The notes: a model not told the origin generated them from the letters alone. A DNA stretch of 64,000 nucleotides from Prochlorococcus sp. AG-347-K20 (GCA_003281315.1 QCCH01000001.1:124001-188000); one strand, 5' to 3'. Numbered from the stretch's first letter, positions 52,194-61,745 are shown. Made by a program: numbers and translations.

Positions 52194-53513
52194 TTAAGCC
52201 ACTTCATCCTCGAAATTGTTTAAATCATTAAACTTTTTTTTCATGGTTGGGTTATTTCTAGTTAATTTCTTTACTGTTAAATCTTGAGATTTACTGTCTG
52301 CGGACAAAAGATGTTTTTTCGAGAGAATTAAAGCTTCTTTAGTTTTTTGTAAATGGGTTATTGATTTATCAATTTCTGAAATTGCATCATTAAATCTATC
52401 TTGGGCCAATGAAACATTTTTACCAACGGCATTTTTGAATTGCTCAAGAGTACTTTCAAAATTAGTTATATCAAAATTTTCTCGTTTCATTAAATCAATC
52501 TGTGATTTGTATTTTAAGGTTTCCATAGATGCATTTCTTAATAGCGAAATAATCGGCAAGAAAAATTGTGGTCTTATGACATACATCTTTGGAAATCTAT
52601 GTGAAACATCTACTATGCCAGCATTGTATAGTTCACTACTTGGTTCTAACAGAGAAACGAGTACTGCGTACTCACAAGATTTTTGTCTTCTATCTTTATC
52701 TAATTCTTTTAAAAAATCTTCGTTTTTTCTTTTGTTAATTCCATTTAAACTTTCGTTCTTCATCTCAAACATTATAGATACGATTTCGGTTTTATTTTCA
52801 TCAAATTCTCTAAAAATGTAGTCACCTTTACTTCCAGAGGTGGCATCATTATCTTTTTCGAAATATGAGTTTTTAAACGCAGAGGCGCGATTAAGATTAA
52901 ATTGGTTTTCACAATGTATTTCTAATGTTTCCCCGACCATCTTTGTAGATAATCTAGATTTCATTTCTCTCAGCTCCTGAATAGTTAAGTCCCTTTCACT
53001 AATTTTGCTTTTAAACTTTTCTTCAATTAATTTTTCATTAATTGAATGTTCAAGTCTCATCTTTTCAATTGAATTTGTTAATGATGAGTTTTCTTTTTCT
53101 AAATTACTAACAGCTTCATTGACTTTGTTTTTTAAAGACAATTCTGAAATTAAAGACTGGTTTTTAATTTCATCCTTTAACTTGATTAATTCATTATTGA
53201 GTGAGTTAATTTTATTTGTTGCTTGATTTTTTAAATCATTAAGAGCATTTGTTTTCTTTTCTTCAGTTATTTTTAATTTAGATTCAAGAGTTTGGATCTC
53301 AGACTCTTTAAGGCGATTTTGCTCTATAAACTGTATTTTTAACTCACTTTTTAAAATTTCCATAGCTTTTTTATTATCTTCTTCAGCCAAAATTAATCTT
53401 TCTTTTATTTGTTTGTTAAATTCTTCGTCTTTTATCTGCAGAAGTATTTCTTCAAAGCTACTGGGATCAATTCTGAACGTTTTCCCGCATGAAGGGCATT
53501 TAATATCTTTCAT
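52194..53513 (-). CDS. DUF2130 domain protein
   Basis: 439 aa. An N-terminal zinc-ribbon-like start (KCPSCGKTF), a long coiled coil (about 30-180), then a globular DUF2130 region with LREMKSRLSTKMVGETLE (about 175), GSKGDYIFREFDENKTE, KNEDFLKELDKDRRQKSCEYAVL and RFPKMYVIRPQFFLPII. Such proteins resemble a nuclease-like fold in some predictions; the function is unknown. In other bacteria they occur near restriction or phage-defence genes, but none is beside it here. Confidence 0.85.
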   Translation of the reverse strand: MKDIKCPSCGKTFRIDPSSFEEILLQIKDEEFNKQIKERLILAEEDNKKAMEILKSELKIQFIEQNRLKESEIQTLESKLKITEEKKTNALNDLKNQATNKINSLNNELIKLKDEIKNQSLISELSLKNKVNEAVSNLEKENSSLTNSIEKMRLEHSINEKLIEEKFKSKISERDLTIQELREMKSRLSTKMVGETLEIHCENQFNLNRASAFKNSYFEKDNDATSGSKGDYIFREFDENKTEIVSIMFEMKNESLNGINKRKNEDFLKELDKDRRQKSCEYAVLVSLLEPSSELYNAGIVDVSHRFPKMYVIRPQFFLPIISLLRNASMETLKYKSQIDLMKRENFDITNFESTLEQFKNAVGKNVSLAQDRFNDAISEIDKSITHLQKTKEALILSKKHLLSADSKSQDLTVKKLTRNNPTMKKKFNDLNNFEDEVA

Positions 53514-53644
53514 TTTTTAATTACAACATTAATATTAGAAGTGATTTAATATTCTAATTATGTAAGTAGAATATTATTCTTGACTAAGAATAAACAATGA
53601 TCTAATGTTATGCATTAAAAAATAAAATAATTACTCAAAGAAAG

Positions 53645-54013
53645 TTATATTAATCCAGATTCCTTAAGAATATTAATTTTATTTGCTAATTCAATATCTG
53701 CAGAAGATATTGAGCGATCCAATGTTTTGTGGGAAGAAACTGTGTAACCACTATCATCAACAAATTCATCTTCAGCATTTTTTAAGCCGGCATTATCATT
53801 TTGGAGATCTTTATAATTATCCGATTTGTATATATTTGACTTACTGATATTACTATATCCAAAATTCGCAATTCCTCTTGCATCTAATGCTTCCTCAACT
53901 AATATTCCAACTACCTTAGATCTACTTATAGATTCGCTCTTGGATATTTCATCAATAATTTCAAGTACTCTTTTTCTAGGGAGGTATCCTATTCTTTTAA
54001 CTTTAATTTCCAT
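53645..54013 (-). CDS. possible ribbon-helix-helix protein, 122 aa
   Basis: 122 aa. The first 50 residues (KVKRIGYLPRKRVLEIID, then SISRSKVVGILVEEALDARG) read as a ribbon-helix-helix DNA-binding domain: a basic strand and two helices with the 'S-S-VV--LV-EAL' pattern. The remainder is polar and probably flexible (NISKSNIYKSDNYKD). A small transcription regulator is plausible, not proven. Confidence 0.5.
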   Translation of the reverse strand: MEIKVKRIGYLPRKRVLEIIDEISKSESISRSKVVGILVEEALDARGIANFGYSNISKSNIYKSDNYKDLQNDNAGLKNAEDEFVDDSGYTVSSHKTLDRSISSADIELANKINILKESGLI

Positions 54014-54097
54014 AAGTCTTTACATATGTCGTTATTGTAACACTTCTGTCAAATCAAGTCAGATTTTGATTGATAGTACTTATGTTTTAATTTAATA

Positions 54098-54226
54098 ATG
54101 AGATTAAAGTATAATTTTAAAGAACACTCGTACAAAGTTATTTCTCAAATAGGCATGAGGATAGTTTTATATGCTTCTAAGTTCTTTTTCAGATTTGGTC
54201 GGATTTCTGAAATTTTCTTAATTTAA
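54098..54226 (+). CDS. possible basic peptide, 42 aa
   Basis: ATG 54098 to TAA 54226. 42 aa, basic with a hydrophobic second half (MRIVLYASKFFFRFGRISEIF). An amphipathic helix is possible. Weak: no ribosome-binding site stands out. It lies 12 nt before the next gene. Confidence 0.3.
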   Translation: MRLKYNFKEHSYKVISQIGMRIVLYASKFFFRFGRISEIFLI

Positions 54227-54238
54227 ATTTCCAATATT

Positions 54239-54442
54239 ATGAAAAATAAATTTTATGATAATGCTGATAGCTTTGCAATGTCATTTGATGAGGAATGGGA
54301 AAATATTGTTTGCGATGATTTACGATTAAAGATAGATAAGGTGTTCGAAATTTTATCAGACCACCCTTTTTTTATATCTAATCCAGAAAATGCAAGGAAA
54401 ATGGCAGAATTTAGGATATTTTCATTGAAAAAACTTAAATAA
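54239..54442 (+). CDS. hypothetical acidic protein, 67 aa
   Basis: 67 aa: DEEWENIVCDDLRLKIDKVF (about 20-39) and a helical end (NARKMAEFRIFSLKKLK). Soluble; no family recognised. Confidence 0.5.
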   Translation: MKNKFYDNADSFAMSFDEEWENIVCDDLRLKIDKVFEILSDHPFFISNPENARKMAEFRIFSLKKLK

Positions 54443-54498
54443 TTATTTTTAAATTTTATTGAAATTTATTATTTTAATTTAAATTAATTGCTTAAGAT

Positions 54499-54696
54499 TT
54501 AAATAGTTGGTGAATTAAAAAATCCCTTACTGTATAAAAATATTATTATGCCAATAATTGGACCTATCCCAAAAACAAAAAGTACTAATTTTGCAGAATT
54601 TTTTGTTTGACCTAATTTTTGATCTTTTAAATTTGAATTAGTTTGATTTTTTTTTGATTTTTTCTTTTTCATGAAAGACATATTACTACAACGCAA
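54499..54696 (-). CDS. small membrane protein, 65 aa
   Basis: 65 aa: a lysine-rich N terminus (KKKKSKKNQTNSNLKDQK) and one helix (LVLFVFGIGPIIGIIIFLY, about 38-56). Unrecognised; ATG at 54696 or 54684 (MSFMK / MKKKK region). Confidence 0.5.
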   Translation of the reverse strand: MRCSNMSFMKKKKSKKNQTNSNLKDQKLGQTKNSAKLVLFVFGIGPIIGIIIFLYSKGFFNSPTI

Positions 54697-54808
54697 CTTT
54701 AAAAGATCTTAATATGTTATCGAGTTTGAAATAATTTTTAAATTTAACAGAATTAATATGTTAGTAAAAAAAGACCGTGTTGTATAATGTAAAGACTGTA
54801 AAGTAAAC

Positions 54809-55006
54809 ATGAGTGCAACCAAGAGGGAAGAGGTATGTTCTCACCTTAGATATATAAGGTTAGAGCTCAGAGAAATGCATCAAATGCTCATTAAAGAAGA
54901 TTTATTGCCGGATCTTAATGAAGCAAAGGAAGTACATGCACAGCTTGATGCTTTAATGGATTTATTATCAGAAAAAAGAGTAAAGAAGATAAAAAGTCAA
55001 TTTTAA
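54809..55006 (+). CDS. small helical protein, 65 aa
   Basis: 65 aa, all helical: HLRYIRLELREMHQMLIKED and LNEAKEVHAQLDALMDLLSE. It may pair as a coiled coil. The leader GACCGTGTTGTATAATGTAAAG holds a good -10 (TATAAT, about 54784). Unrecognised. Confidence 0.55.
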   Translation: MSATKREEVCSHLRYIRLELREMHQMLIKEDLLPDLNEAKEVHAQLDALMDLLSEKRVKKIKSQF

Positions 55007-55028
55007 AACTTTTATAACTTGAATATAT

Positions 55029-55223
55029 TTAAAGATAATTTGTAGCAGATTCTATTTTTTTTCTATTATCATGCATCTGTTCTAATTTATTGTAAATTTC
55101 TTTAATTTGGATTTCTATAAGATCGGTTGAATTTATATTGCTTAACGCATCTAATGCTGATAAAAGGCTTTCCTTAGCTTCAATTAAATGTCTACATTCT
55201 TTACTGCCTGCTTCGTATGACAT
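55029..55223 (-). CDS. small helical protein, 64 aa
   Basis: 64 aa: HLIEAKESLLSALDALSNIN and IEIQIKEIYNKLEQMHDNRK. It resembles the divergent 65-aa protein in being a two-helix protein (E-KE-L-ALDAL in both), but the similarity is slight. Convergent with it, only 22 bp apart. Confidence 0.5.
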   Translation of the reverse strand: MSYEAGSKECRHLIEAKESLLSALDALSNINSTDLIEIQIKEIYNKLEQMHDNRKKIESATNYL

Positions 55224-55329
55224 GGATTTATTAAAAAAAATAATTATCTCAAATATATTAAAAAATCTTCCGTATTGCTTGATACTCTTATCAAATCAAC
55301 GCTTATTATTGTAATTTTCAATACAGAAT

Positions 55330-55548
55330 ATGAAATTATTTTTACTAATATTTAATAAAAAACTTATGAAAGAAAAATCCAATGACTATAAATTCTGTAT
55401 TAAGTTAGCTTTAGATAATGCAAAAAAAAGAATTAATCTACTAGATAATTCTGATAAAAAGTGCGTCTTAGAAGAATATAAGGAATGGATTAATGATGGT
55501 TTAAGTAAGCATACAGTTTTACTGCTAAGAGATGATCCTATAATCTAA
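55330..55548 (+). CDS. hypothetical protein, 72 aa
   Basis: 72 aa; ATG 55366 (MKEKSNDYKFCIKLALDN) would give 60 aa and may be the true start, as the first 12 residues are a hydrophobic extension. Helical and charged: KKCVLEEYKEWINDGLSKHT. Unrecognised. Confidence 0.5.
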   Translation: MKLFLLIFNKKLMKEKSNDYKFCIKLALDNAKKRINLLDNSDKKCVLEEYKEWINDGLSKHTVLLLRDDPII

Positions 55549-55564
55549 AGTTAAAAAAATATTT

Positions 55565-55660
55565 CTAATTCTTTGTATTCGAAGTAACCCTAAATAAAAA
55601 ATAAAGACTTGCAATAAAAATAACTGCCAGGATAACAGTTAATGAAGAAAAATTACCCAT
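55565..55660 (-). CDS. single-helix membrane peptide, 31 aa
   Basis: ATG 55660 to TAG 55565. 31 aa: NFSSLTVILAVIFIASLYFL then FRVTSNTKN, one helix with a basic tail. Unrecognised. Confidence 0.45.
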   Translation of the reverse strand: MGNFSSLTVILAVIFIASLYFLFRVTSNTKN

Positions 55661-55720
55661 ATATATATCTATTTAAAATATTATTTTAACTATAGCAGTT
55701 AAATTAAATACTTCTTTCAT

Positions 55721-55849
55721 TCAGTTCTCTTTGAAAAGAGAAAGAATAAATTTATTCAAACTTTCTTTTTCTAAAAATATTTTTTTATTTTTGTAACTTT
55801 TCAATTTATTAAAAATTAAATCAACTAAGTGTTCTGATTTTGGAGTCAT
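55721..55849 (-). CDS. hypothetical basic peptide, 42 aa
   Basis: ATG 55849 to TGA 55721. 42 aa, basic and helical (LVDLIFNKLKSYKNKKIFLE). It follows the lipoprotein gene by 9 nt on the same strand, which supports it. Unrecognised. Confidence 0.45.
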   Translation of the reverse strand: MTPKSEHLVDLIFNKLKSYKNKKIFLEKESLNKFILSLFKEN

Positions 55850-55858
55850 GTATTAAAT

Positions 55859-56209
55859 TTATTTTTCCAATAAATAGATTTTCTCTTCACCTATTTTATC
55901 TGGCATTGTTATTTTACATCCTTTATCTTTTTCCATATTACAATCTTTTGTGGCAGGAACAGATTTCCAGGTGCAAATTTTTTCTTGGGAATCTTCTTTT
56001 AAAATATTCCATCCATCATCTAAGTACTCCTTAATACCATTCTCTCCACAAGAAAAATTTATTTCCATTCTTTTCTTTTCTGAAGAAGGATTTTCATTTG
56101 TATTTTTTTCCAAATTTTTTATGGGATACTCTTTATTGATTGATGTCCTACAGGAACTTACTAAAATTGCAATTAGAATTAATTGCGGAAATTGTTTTAT
56201 TATTTTCAT
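55859..56209 (-). CDS. putative lipoprotein, 116 aa
   Basis: 116 aa. N-terminal signal with lipobox LVSSC (Cys about 20), then a polar segment and a region with four more cysteines (FSCGENG, EKICTWKS, KDCNM, KGCKI), possibly two disulfides. No family recognised. It would be anchored to a membrane facing the periplasm. Confidence 0.65.
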   Translation of the reverse strand: MKIIKQFPQLILIAILVSSCRTSINKEYPIKNLEKNTNENPSSEKKRMEINFSCGENGIKEYLDDGWNILKEDSQEKICTWKSVPATKDCNMEKDKGCKITMPDKIGEEKIYLLEK

Positions 56210-56249
56210 TTTTTAACTTTTGATGATTCCAAATTACTTAAATTAAAAT

Positions 56250-56426
56250 TTACTTTGATTCTATTAATTTTAATAGTTTATCCATTTTATTCATCAATCT
56301 TTTTACATCGTCTGGCTTCGGTAATATTAATTCTTCCGTAACTTCTAAATGCATTTTCTTTAAATTTTGTCTCAAATCTTTTAAATGCATTTTTACATTT
56401 TCTTTCTTTTCTTTTATATCAGTCAT
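56250..56426 (-). CDS. hypothetical helical protein, 58 aa
   Basis: ATG 56426 to TAA 56250. 58 aa, highly charged: KENVKMHLKDLRQNLKKMHL and LPKPDDVKRLMNKMDKLLKL. Two amphipathic helices joined by a proline-rich turn. Unrecognised. Same strand as the lipoprotein gene downstream. Confidence 0.55.
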   Translation of the reverse strand: MTDIKEKKENVKMHLKDLRQNLKKMHLEVTEELILPKPDDVKRLMNKMDKLLKLIESK

Positions 56427-56507
56427 AGGAATAAAATTTAAACTTTTTTTAAGTTAAAATTACTATCATAATATTAAGCTAGTTATTTATAGAAAATAAT
56501 TAAAAAT

Positions 56508-56945
56508 TTAATTTTTTAAATTTTCTATTTCATAGATTTCTTCGCCACCATTACAAAAATTTGTAGATATCATTTTTATTTCCCTATTATTAATTCCGAT
56601 TGTATTTTTATTTTTAATAATATAATTTTTAGCAATTACTTCACAATCTAATTTGTTTTTTGCATTTTTAATAACCGGATAAAAATATGCCAATGTAGCA
56701 ATTACAAAAAAAAATGTTATTAATGATTTTTTATCATTTTTAATGAATTCTCTAGATGTTTTTTTTGCTTTTAAAAATTTTATTAGTAACTTATCTGGCA
56801 ATCCTATTTGAACAAATAATAACTCTACCCACCATGGAAGATCCCTTTCTTTATTTTTATTTGATTTTTCGTGAGAATTCATTTTCTTAGCTTCAAAGTT
56901 TTGATTTCTAATCTCTTTAGGATTTGTTGTTTCTTTTTTACTCAT
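56508..56945 (-). CDS. one-helix, two-cysteine protein, 145 aa
   Basis: 145 aa: a charged N-terminal half including WWVELLFVQIGLPDKLLIKF (about 38-57), a helix (LITFFFVIATLAYFYPVI, about 75-92), then KNAKNKLDC and a late NFCNGGEE. The part from the helix on parallels the proteins at 27996 and 35663. Function unknown. Confidence 0.6.
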   Translation of the reverse strand: MSKKETTNPKEIRNQNFEAKKMNSHEKSNKNKERDLPWWVELLFVQIGLPDKLLIKFLKAKKTSREFIKNDKKSLITFFFVIATLAYFYPVIKNAKNKLDCEVIAKNYIIKNKNTIGINNREIKMISTNFCNGGEEIYEIENLKN

Positions 56946-57073
56946 ATCATCGAATGATTCATTTGGAATGTTGAGGTTTTATTTTGATTTGGAAACTATA
57001 TTTTTATTTTATAAGTTTTAATTTAATTTATCTATGAATTTTAGTATTGTTAATTTGTATTTAAAAATTTTAA

Positions 57074-57343
57074 ATGGCAAAAAAAAGAAGGAAGTTAAAT
57101 AAAGATTTTGAGAGAAAAATATATTCATCAAAAAAAAATGTCGAATTAGTATTGGCAAAAATCTATGATATCGATGATGAAGACATACAAAAAGAATATA
57201 TGAGTGCTTTTAATAGAGTGGTTTACTTATATGATGAATTAAAAGAAGATTATGAACGACAAGGATTTTCTGATAATTCAGAAGAACTTCTCACAAGCTA
57301 TGAAAATGCTTTTAATCTTTTCGAATCAGAATTTGAAATTTAA
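57074..57343 (+). CDS. hypothetical protein, 89 aa
   Basis: 89 aa: a basic start (KKRRKLNKDFERKIYSSKK), then acidic helices (IYDIDDEDIQKEYMSAFNR; ELLTSYENAFNLFESEFEI). Soluble. No family recognised. Convergent with the 68-aa secreted protein. Confidence 0.55.
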   Translation: MAKKRRKLNKDFERKIYSSKKNVELVLAKIYDIDDEDIQKEYMSAFNRVVYLYDELKEDYERQGFSDNSEELLTSYENAFNLFESEFEI

Positions 57344-57356
57344 ATTCGATTTCTAA

Positions 57357-57563
57357 TTACTGTTTGTAAGGTTCTACAGGTATTTCAATAAGCTTTCCTT
57401 TTTGGAGATTAGATCTTTTTTCTTTTAAATCTCTTATACACAAGGATACTCTTTTCTCTTTTTTGCAATATTTTTTTATTTGGTAGTCAGTAAGTGAAAC
57501 TGATTCAGTACTTAATGAAAAAAAAACCAATAAAAACAAAGAAAAATTAAATCCCAATTTCAT
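57357..57563 (-). CDS. secreted hypothetical protein, 68 aa
   Basis: 68 aa with a signal peptide (LGFNFSLFLLVFFSLSTESVS, cleavage about 23) and a basic mature part with two cysteines (KKYCKKEKRVSLCIRDLKEKR is split here: KKYCKKE, then SLCIRD). A good AGGAGAG site precedes the ATG. Unrecognised. Confidence 0.6.
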   Translation of the reverse strand: MKLGFNFSLFLLVFFSLSTESVSLTDYQIKKYCKKEKRVSLCIRDLKEKRSNLQKGKLIEIPVEPYKQ

Positions 57564-57603
57564 TGTTTCTCTCCTAACTGTTTTCTAAGTCTCTTTTATT
57601 TAA

Positions 57604-57882
57604 TTACCTTTTATTATAAATATCTATAATTTGTTTTAATTCATCTTTGCTTAAGTCTGTTGAAATAAAAACTTCTTGAGCTGTTTTACCCTTTCTTGCT
57701 ATTGCTTTATATCCATTTATAGTTTTAACTGATAATCTAATTATCAATTTAGAAGATCTTCCCCTAACTCTTGATATAGCAGCTGGAGTTATTGTCTTGA
57801 TATTTATGTTTACTGCTAACTTTTTGAGTACTGGAATTAGACCTTCTATATTTGTACTATGATTTAAGACTAATCTTCCCAA
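57604..57882 (-). CDS. DUF2103 family protein
   Basis: 92 aa. GRLVLNHSTNIEGLIPVLKK (about 2-21), TITPAAISRVRGRSSKL (about 30-46) and KAIARKGKTAQEVFISTDLS (about 59-78) match DUF2103, sometimes described as a predicted metal-binding protein. The function is unknown. Complete. Confidence 0.75.
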   Translation of the reverse strand: MGRLVLNHSTNIEGLIPVLKKLAVNINIKTITPAAISRVRGRSSKLIIRLSVKTINGYKAIARKGKTAQEVFISTDLSKDELKQIIDIYNKR

Positions 57883-57997
57883 TTTTAATTTTTATCTATT
57901 CTATTGAGATTATTTTTTTTCGGAGAAATAAACTTTAGCTTCGAAATTTTAAAAAATTTTGAAGTTCTGTTATATTTATAAAAGCGATTTAAATCTG

Positions 57998-58099
57998 ATG
58001 ATCTTTCAAATAGGTTGGGCAGCATTGGCTGCAATTTTTACTTTTTCAATTGCCATGGTTGTTTGGGGAAGAAATGGTGACGGATCCATTGATATATGA
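57998..58099 (+). CDS. petN: cytochrome b6-f complex subunit VIII
   Basis: ATG 57998 to TGA 58099. 33 aa: [20 protein letters not shown] followed by [13 protein letters not shown], the conserved PetN sequence with one helix. A small stabilising subunit of cytochrome b6f in the thylakoid. Its stop overlaps the next ATG (ATGA). Confidence 0.95.
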
Positions 58100-58236
58100 T
58101 TTCATTTTTAACTTTTGAAGTCTATTTAAATAAGTTTCTTATATTAACATCATTCGTTTTACTCATATTCATAACTTTCGCTGTAATTTATATATCCTAT
58201 GTCTCTTGGAAAGATAAAAAAAGATTAAACAAATAG
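58096..58236 (+). CDS. single-helix membrane protein coupled to petN, 46 aa
   Basis: ATG 58096 overlaps the petN stop. 46 aa with one helix ([20 protein letters not shown], about 14-33) and a basic end (WKDKKRLNK). Overlap with petN suggests co-translation, so a role linked to the cytochrome b6f complex is possible. Unrecognised. Confidence 0.55.
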
Positions 58237-58242
58237 AAATTA

Positions 58243-58896
58243 TTACTTTTGGTCTATTTTCTTATCCTTAATTCTGAGCTCTTCAATTAATTCTTTTGCC
58301 TGTTCCATTTTTGATATGCTGCTTTTATAAATCCCAATATCTTTTTCTGCTTTATTAGTAGACAAGCTTAACTTCTCAAAAATATCAGAGGTCATCTTAT
58401 TTATATCTGTTTCATTTTTCTCTTTGAGATCTTGGGAGTTTGAAATTAATATATATATCCCTAAGTTCAAGATCCTTGAAGGATAATGTTTAGAATTGCT
58501 TTTTTCTTTAAGTAATTTCAAAATTTCTTTAGATGTTTTCCCCTGGAATTCCTTTTGTGAAGTTTGAGATATTTTGTTAATGTCCTTCGCTTCAAAATTT
58601 GTAGAACTGCATAAAGATTCAAAAAGAAGATCCAAATGTTTCTCGGGTTTGTATCCTTTCATTAATTCTTTGAATGTTTCAGTGAGACCAATACAAAAGA
58701 GATAATCTTGAGTAAATTCATTTTGATGATTTAGAAGATTTAGTTCGACAAGCATTTCATCAACTATTCTTTTATATAAGCCTGGAATAACGTAAGGGAA
58801 TTGTTCATGAAATAACTTTTTGCTATCTGAAACAGTCAATTTTTCTTTCAATTTTTTATATGTAAACCTTAATAAGGTTAGCGTATGTTGACTCAA
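58243..58896 (-). CDS. Psb29/THF1 thylakoid formation protein
   Basis: THF1 proteins help photosystem II repair and interact with FtsH. 217 aa from ATG 58896; TTG at 58848 (LKEKLTVSDSKKLF) gives about 201 aa and matches the usual family start better. TVSDSKKLFHEQFPYVIPGL (about 21-40), VDEMLVELNLL (about 45-55) and GLTETFKELMKGYKPEKHLD (about 70-90) are typical of THF1. The C terminus is helical. Divergent from clpP, and ftsH is next but one. Confidence 0.88.
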   Translation of the reverse strand: MSQHTLTLLRFTYKKLKEKLTVSDSKKLFHEQFPYVIPGLYKRIVDEMLVELNLLNHQNEFTQDYLFCIGLTETFKELMKGYKPEKHLDLLFESLCSSTNFEAKDINKISQTSQKEFQGKTSKEILKLLKEKSNSKHYPSRILNLGIYILISNSQDLKEKNETDINKMTSDIFEKLSLSTNKAEKDIGIYKSSISKMEQAKELIEELRIKDKKIDQK

Positions 58897-58932
58897 TATC
58901 GTTAAAATCTAATAACACAGATAAATATTATT

Positions 58933-59517
58933 ATGATCCCTTTAGTCTTAGAAGAATCTGGCGGCAGTGAAAGAGTCTTTGATATTTATTCGAGATTATT
59001 AAGAGAAAGAATAATCTTTTTGGGAGAACAAGTTACTAGTGAAACTGCTAATAGAATCGTTGCTCAATTATTATTCCTTGAAGCAGAGGACCCAGACAAG
59101 GATATCTATATGTACATAAATTCTCCAGGAGGATCTGTCTATGATGGGTTGGGTATCTTCGACACAATGCAGCATGTTAAACCTGATATACATACAGTTT
59201 GTGTAGGTTTGGCAGCTAGTATGGGTGCATTTTTGCTGGCAGCAGGTACTAAAGGTAAAAGAAGCAGCCTTAGACATTCAAGAATAATGATTCATCAGCC
59301 ACTTGGAGGAGCTAGAGGTCAAGCAAGTGACATAAGGATTCAAGCAGATGAAATTTTGTTCTTAAAAGAGCGACTTAATACTGAATTATCAGAAAGAACT
59401 GGAAAAGATTATGACACTATCAAAGAAGATACTGATAGAGATTTTTACATGTCTCCAAACGAAGCTGTTGAATACGGATTAATCGATTTGGTATTGGATA
59501 AAAAACCTAAAGGCTAA
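58933..59517 (+). CDS. clpP: ATP-dependent Clp protease proteolytic subunit
   Basis: 194 aa. Catalytic Ser in [11 protein letters not shown] (about 97), His in [16 protein letters not shown] (about 122) and Asp near DRDFYMSP (about 168): all of the ClpP triad is present, so it is an active ClpP and not ClpR. Forms the peptidase barrel used with ClpX/ClpC. It overlaps the ftsH end by 4 bp (convergent). Confidence 0.96.
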   Translation: MIPLVLEESGGSERVFDIYSRLLRERIIFLGEQVTSETANRIVAQLLFLEAEDPDKDIYMYINSPGGSVYDGLGIFDTMQHVKPDIHTVCVGLAASMGAFLLAAGTKGKRSSLRHSRIMIHQPLGGARGQASDIRIQADEILFLKERLNTELSERTGKDYDTIKEDTDRDFYMSPNEAVEYGLIDLVLDKKPKG

Positions 59518-61427
59518 CTTAATAATTGAGGTGTTCTCTCTTTCTCAGGAATTTTTGTGAATTTTGAAAGAATACTTACAAACTCTTCACCGTCTAGTGT
59601 TTCTTTTTCAATTAGTAAATCTACTATTTTATCCATAGCTTCTCTATTATTGCTGACTATATCGTAAGTTTCTTTATAACATTCCTTTACCATTACTCTT
59701 ACGCTTTCATCTATTTGTTTAGAGATAGAATCAGAAACTTCACTTCTAGTCATTAAATCTCTACCAACGAATACTTCTTGATTACCACTTTCTAAAGCTA
59801 TCGGACCTAAATTACTCATTCCAAATCTTGTAACCATTTGACGAGCCATGGAAGCAACCTGTTGGAAATCACCTCCCGCACCTGTTGTAATCTCACCTTT
59901 TCCAAAAACTACATCCTCAGCAGCTCTTCCACCTAAAGCGCCCATTATTCTCGCCTTTAGTTGAGCTCTGCTAACAAGGGTTTGTTCATCGTCTGGGGTA
60001 AACCAAGTTAATCCTTTAGCCTGGCCTCTTGGAATGACTGTCACTTTTTGAACAGGATCATGAGCTTTTACAAGTGAACCTATAAGAGCATGGCCAACTT
60101 CATGATAAGCAATTAATCTCTTGCTTCTACCATCTGTTAATGGAGAACCTTCCATTCCTGCAACAATTCTATCTACAGAGTCATCTATTTCTGAAATACT
60201 GATAGAGTCCTTTCTCCTCCTTGCAGTTAATATGGCAGCCTCATTTAATAAATTTGCTAAATCTGCTCCAGTAAACCCTGGTGTTCTTCTCGCAATGCTT
60301 TCAAGTGTTAAATCCTCTTGTAATTTCTTATTCCTAGCATGAACTTCCAATATTGATAATCTGCCCTTGATATCAGGAGCATCTACTGTTACTTGTCTAT
60401 CAAATCTGCCAGGTCTCATTAGAGCTGAATCTAGAACATCGGGTCTGTTTGTGGCGGCGATAATAATTATGCCACTATTCCCTTCGAAACCATCCATTTC
60501 AGTAAGCAATTGGTTGAGAGTTTGTTCTCTCTCGTCATTACCCCCACCAATACCAGCACCTCTTTGTCTCCCGACAGCATCGATTTCATCAATAAAGATT
60601 AAACAAGGACTATTTTCTTTGGCTCTTTTGAAAAGGTCTCTAACTCTACTAGCACCTACACCAACAAACATTTCAACAAATTCAGAACCTGATAAAGAGA
60701 AAAAAGGTACACCTGCTTCACCTGCTATTGCTTTTGCTAATAGTGTTTTACCAGTACCAGGAGGTCCTACCAATAGAACACCTTTTGGAATCCTTGCCCC
60801 TACAGAAGTAAATTTTTCTGGTTTTTTCAGAAAAGTGACAACTTCTTCTAAATCCTGTTTGGCTTCATTTACACCTGCAACATCATCAAAAACAACTCCT
60901 GTTTCAGCTTCCATAGCAAATCTTGCCTTTGTTTTCCCAAATTGCATCGCTTGGCCAGGTCCTCCAGGCATACCATTTGACCTCCTAGCTAATAAAATTA
61001 AACCCCCAATTAAAATAGCTGGGAATAGTAAATTACCCAAAATTCCTAATGCGGGAGGGGCTGTTTTAACTGGATGCACATCAAAACTAATTCCCTCATT
61101 TTTTAAAATGTTTATAAGTTCTGGTGTTAAGCCTGGAAGATCTACACGCAACCTTTGAACTTTATTATCTAAATCAGAATCTATTGTCTCGATGACTGCA
61201 TTTCTACCTCCTTCAAAGATATCAACAGATGTAACCCTTCCTGAATTGATGTAATCTAAAAATCTTCCATAACTTACTCTTGCTACCGCAGAATTTCTTG
61301 GCGCAACAGTAGTCCCATTAGATTTTAGTGAATCAACATTGCTTGAAGATAAAAATTGGTAGGAAAGTGCTATTACTAAAAGTATAGGTAATGCCCATAA
61401 AATTAATGTTTTAAATTTCTGATTCAT
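59514..61427 (-). CDS. ftsH: ATP-dependent zinc metalloprotease FtsH
   Basis: 637 aa. Two transmembrane helices (about 8-25 and 126-146), AAA module with Walker A GPPGTGKT (about 218-225), Walker [12 protein letters not shown] (about 271-281), SRH ([10 protein letters not shown], about 337), and the zinc motif HEVGH (about 441-445; HExxH). Thylakoid FtsH degrades photodamaged D1 and works with Psb29/THF1, whose gene is 0.6 kb away. The start ATG is at 61427. Confidence 0.97.
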   Translation of the reverse strand: MNQKFKTLILWALPILLVIALSYQFLSSSNVDSLKSNGTTVAPRNSAVARVSYGRFLDYINSGRVTSVDIFEGGRNAVIETIDSDLDNKVQRLRVDLPGLTPELINILKNEGISFDVHPVKTAPPALGILGNLLFPAILIGGLILLARRSNGMPGGPGQAMQFGKTKARFAMEAETGVVFDDVAGVNEAKQDLEEVVTFLKKPEKFTSVGARIPKGVLLVGPPGTGKTLLAKAIAGEAGVPFFSLSGSEFVEMFVGVGASRVRDLFKRAKENSPCLIFIDEIDAVGRQRGAGIGGGNDEREQTLNQLLTEMDGFEGNSGIIIIAATNRPDVLDSALMRPGRFDRQVTVDAPDIKGRLSILEVHARNKKLQEDLTLESIARRTPGFTGADLANLLNEAAILTARRRKDSISISEIDDSVDRIVAGMEGSPLTDGRSKRLIAYHEVGHALIGSLVKAHDPVQKVTVIPRGQAKGLTWFTPDDEQTLVSRAQLKARIMGALGGRAAEDVVFGKGEITTGAGGDFQQVASMARQMVTRFGMSNLGPIALESGNQEVFVGRDLMTRSEVSDSISKQIDESVRVMVKECYKETYDIVSNNREAMDKIVDLLIEKETLDGEEFVSILSKFTKIPEKERTPQLLS

Positions 61428-61534
61428 TAATTTGTAGAAAGTTAATTATAGGATTCTAGAATGAATCAATGCATTTCGTTGATATTTTCTCTAACTTTAT
61501 GTTTATACTACCCTTGAGTGTATCCGATTTATAA

Positions 61535-61744
61535 ATGAAATTTGAGATAAACGACAAGGTTAAATTGATTGCGCCAGTCTCTTACTTGAAGACTTCAGAT
61601 AATATGCCTATGTTAAGACCACCTGATCTAGTAGGAATTGATGAAATTGGAGAAATCCTATCAATCAAATCTCTTAATACTGTTGAAGTAAAGTTTAGAA
61701 GAGGTTCGTTTTTAATCGATATTGATAAGATTGAGAAAAACTAA
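61535..61744 (+). CDS. sipA: NblS-interacting protein SipA (DUF3148)
   Basis: 69 aa. KVKLIAPVSYLKTSDNMPML (about 9-28) and RPPDLVGIDEIGEILSI then VEVKFRRGSFLIDIDKIE match SipA/DUF3148, a small SH3-like protein that binds the sensor kinase NblS (Hik33) and modulates high-light/nutrient signalling. ATG at 61535; convergent with the M16 gene, 1 bp apart. Confidence 0.85.
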   Translation: MKFEINDKVKLIAPVSYLKTSDNMPMLRPPDLVGIDEIGEILSIKSLNTVEVKFRRGSFLIDIDKIEKN

Positions 61745-61745
61745 C

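Noticed and set aside
60367-61158. 263-aa frame antisense to ftsH
   Set aside because: The opposite strand encodes full-length FtsH with all motifs; the antisense product is Ser/Pro-rich and is an artefact of codon structure.
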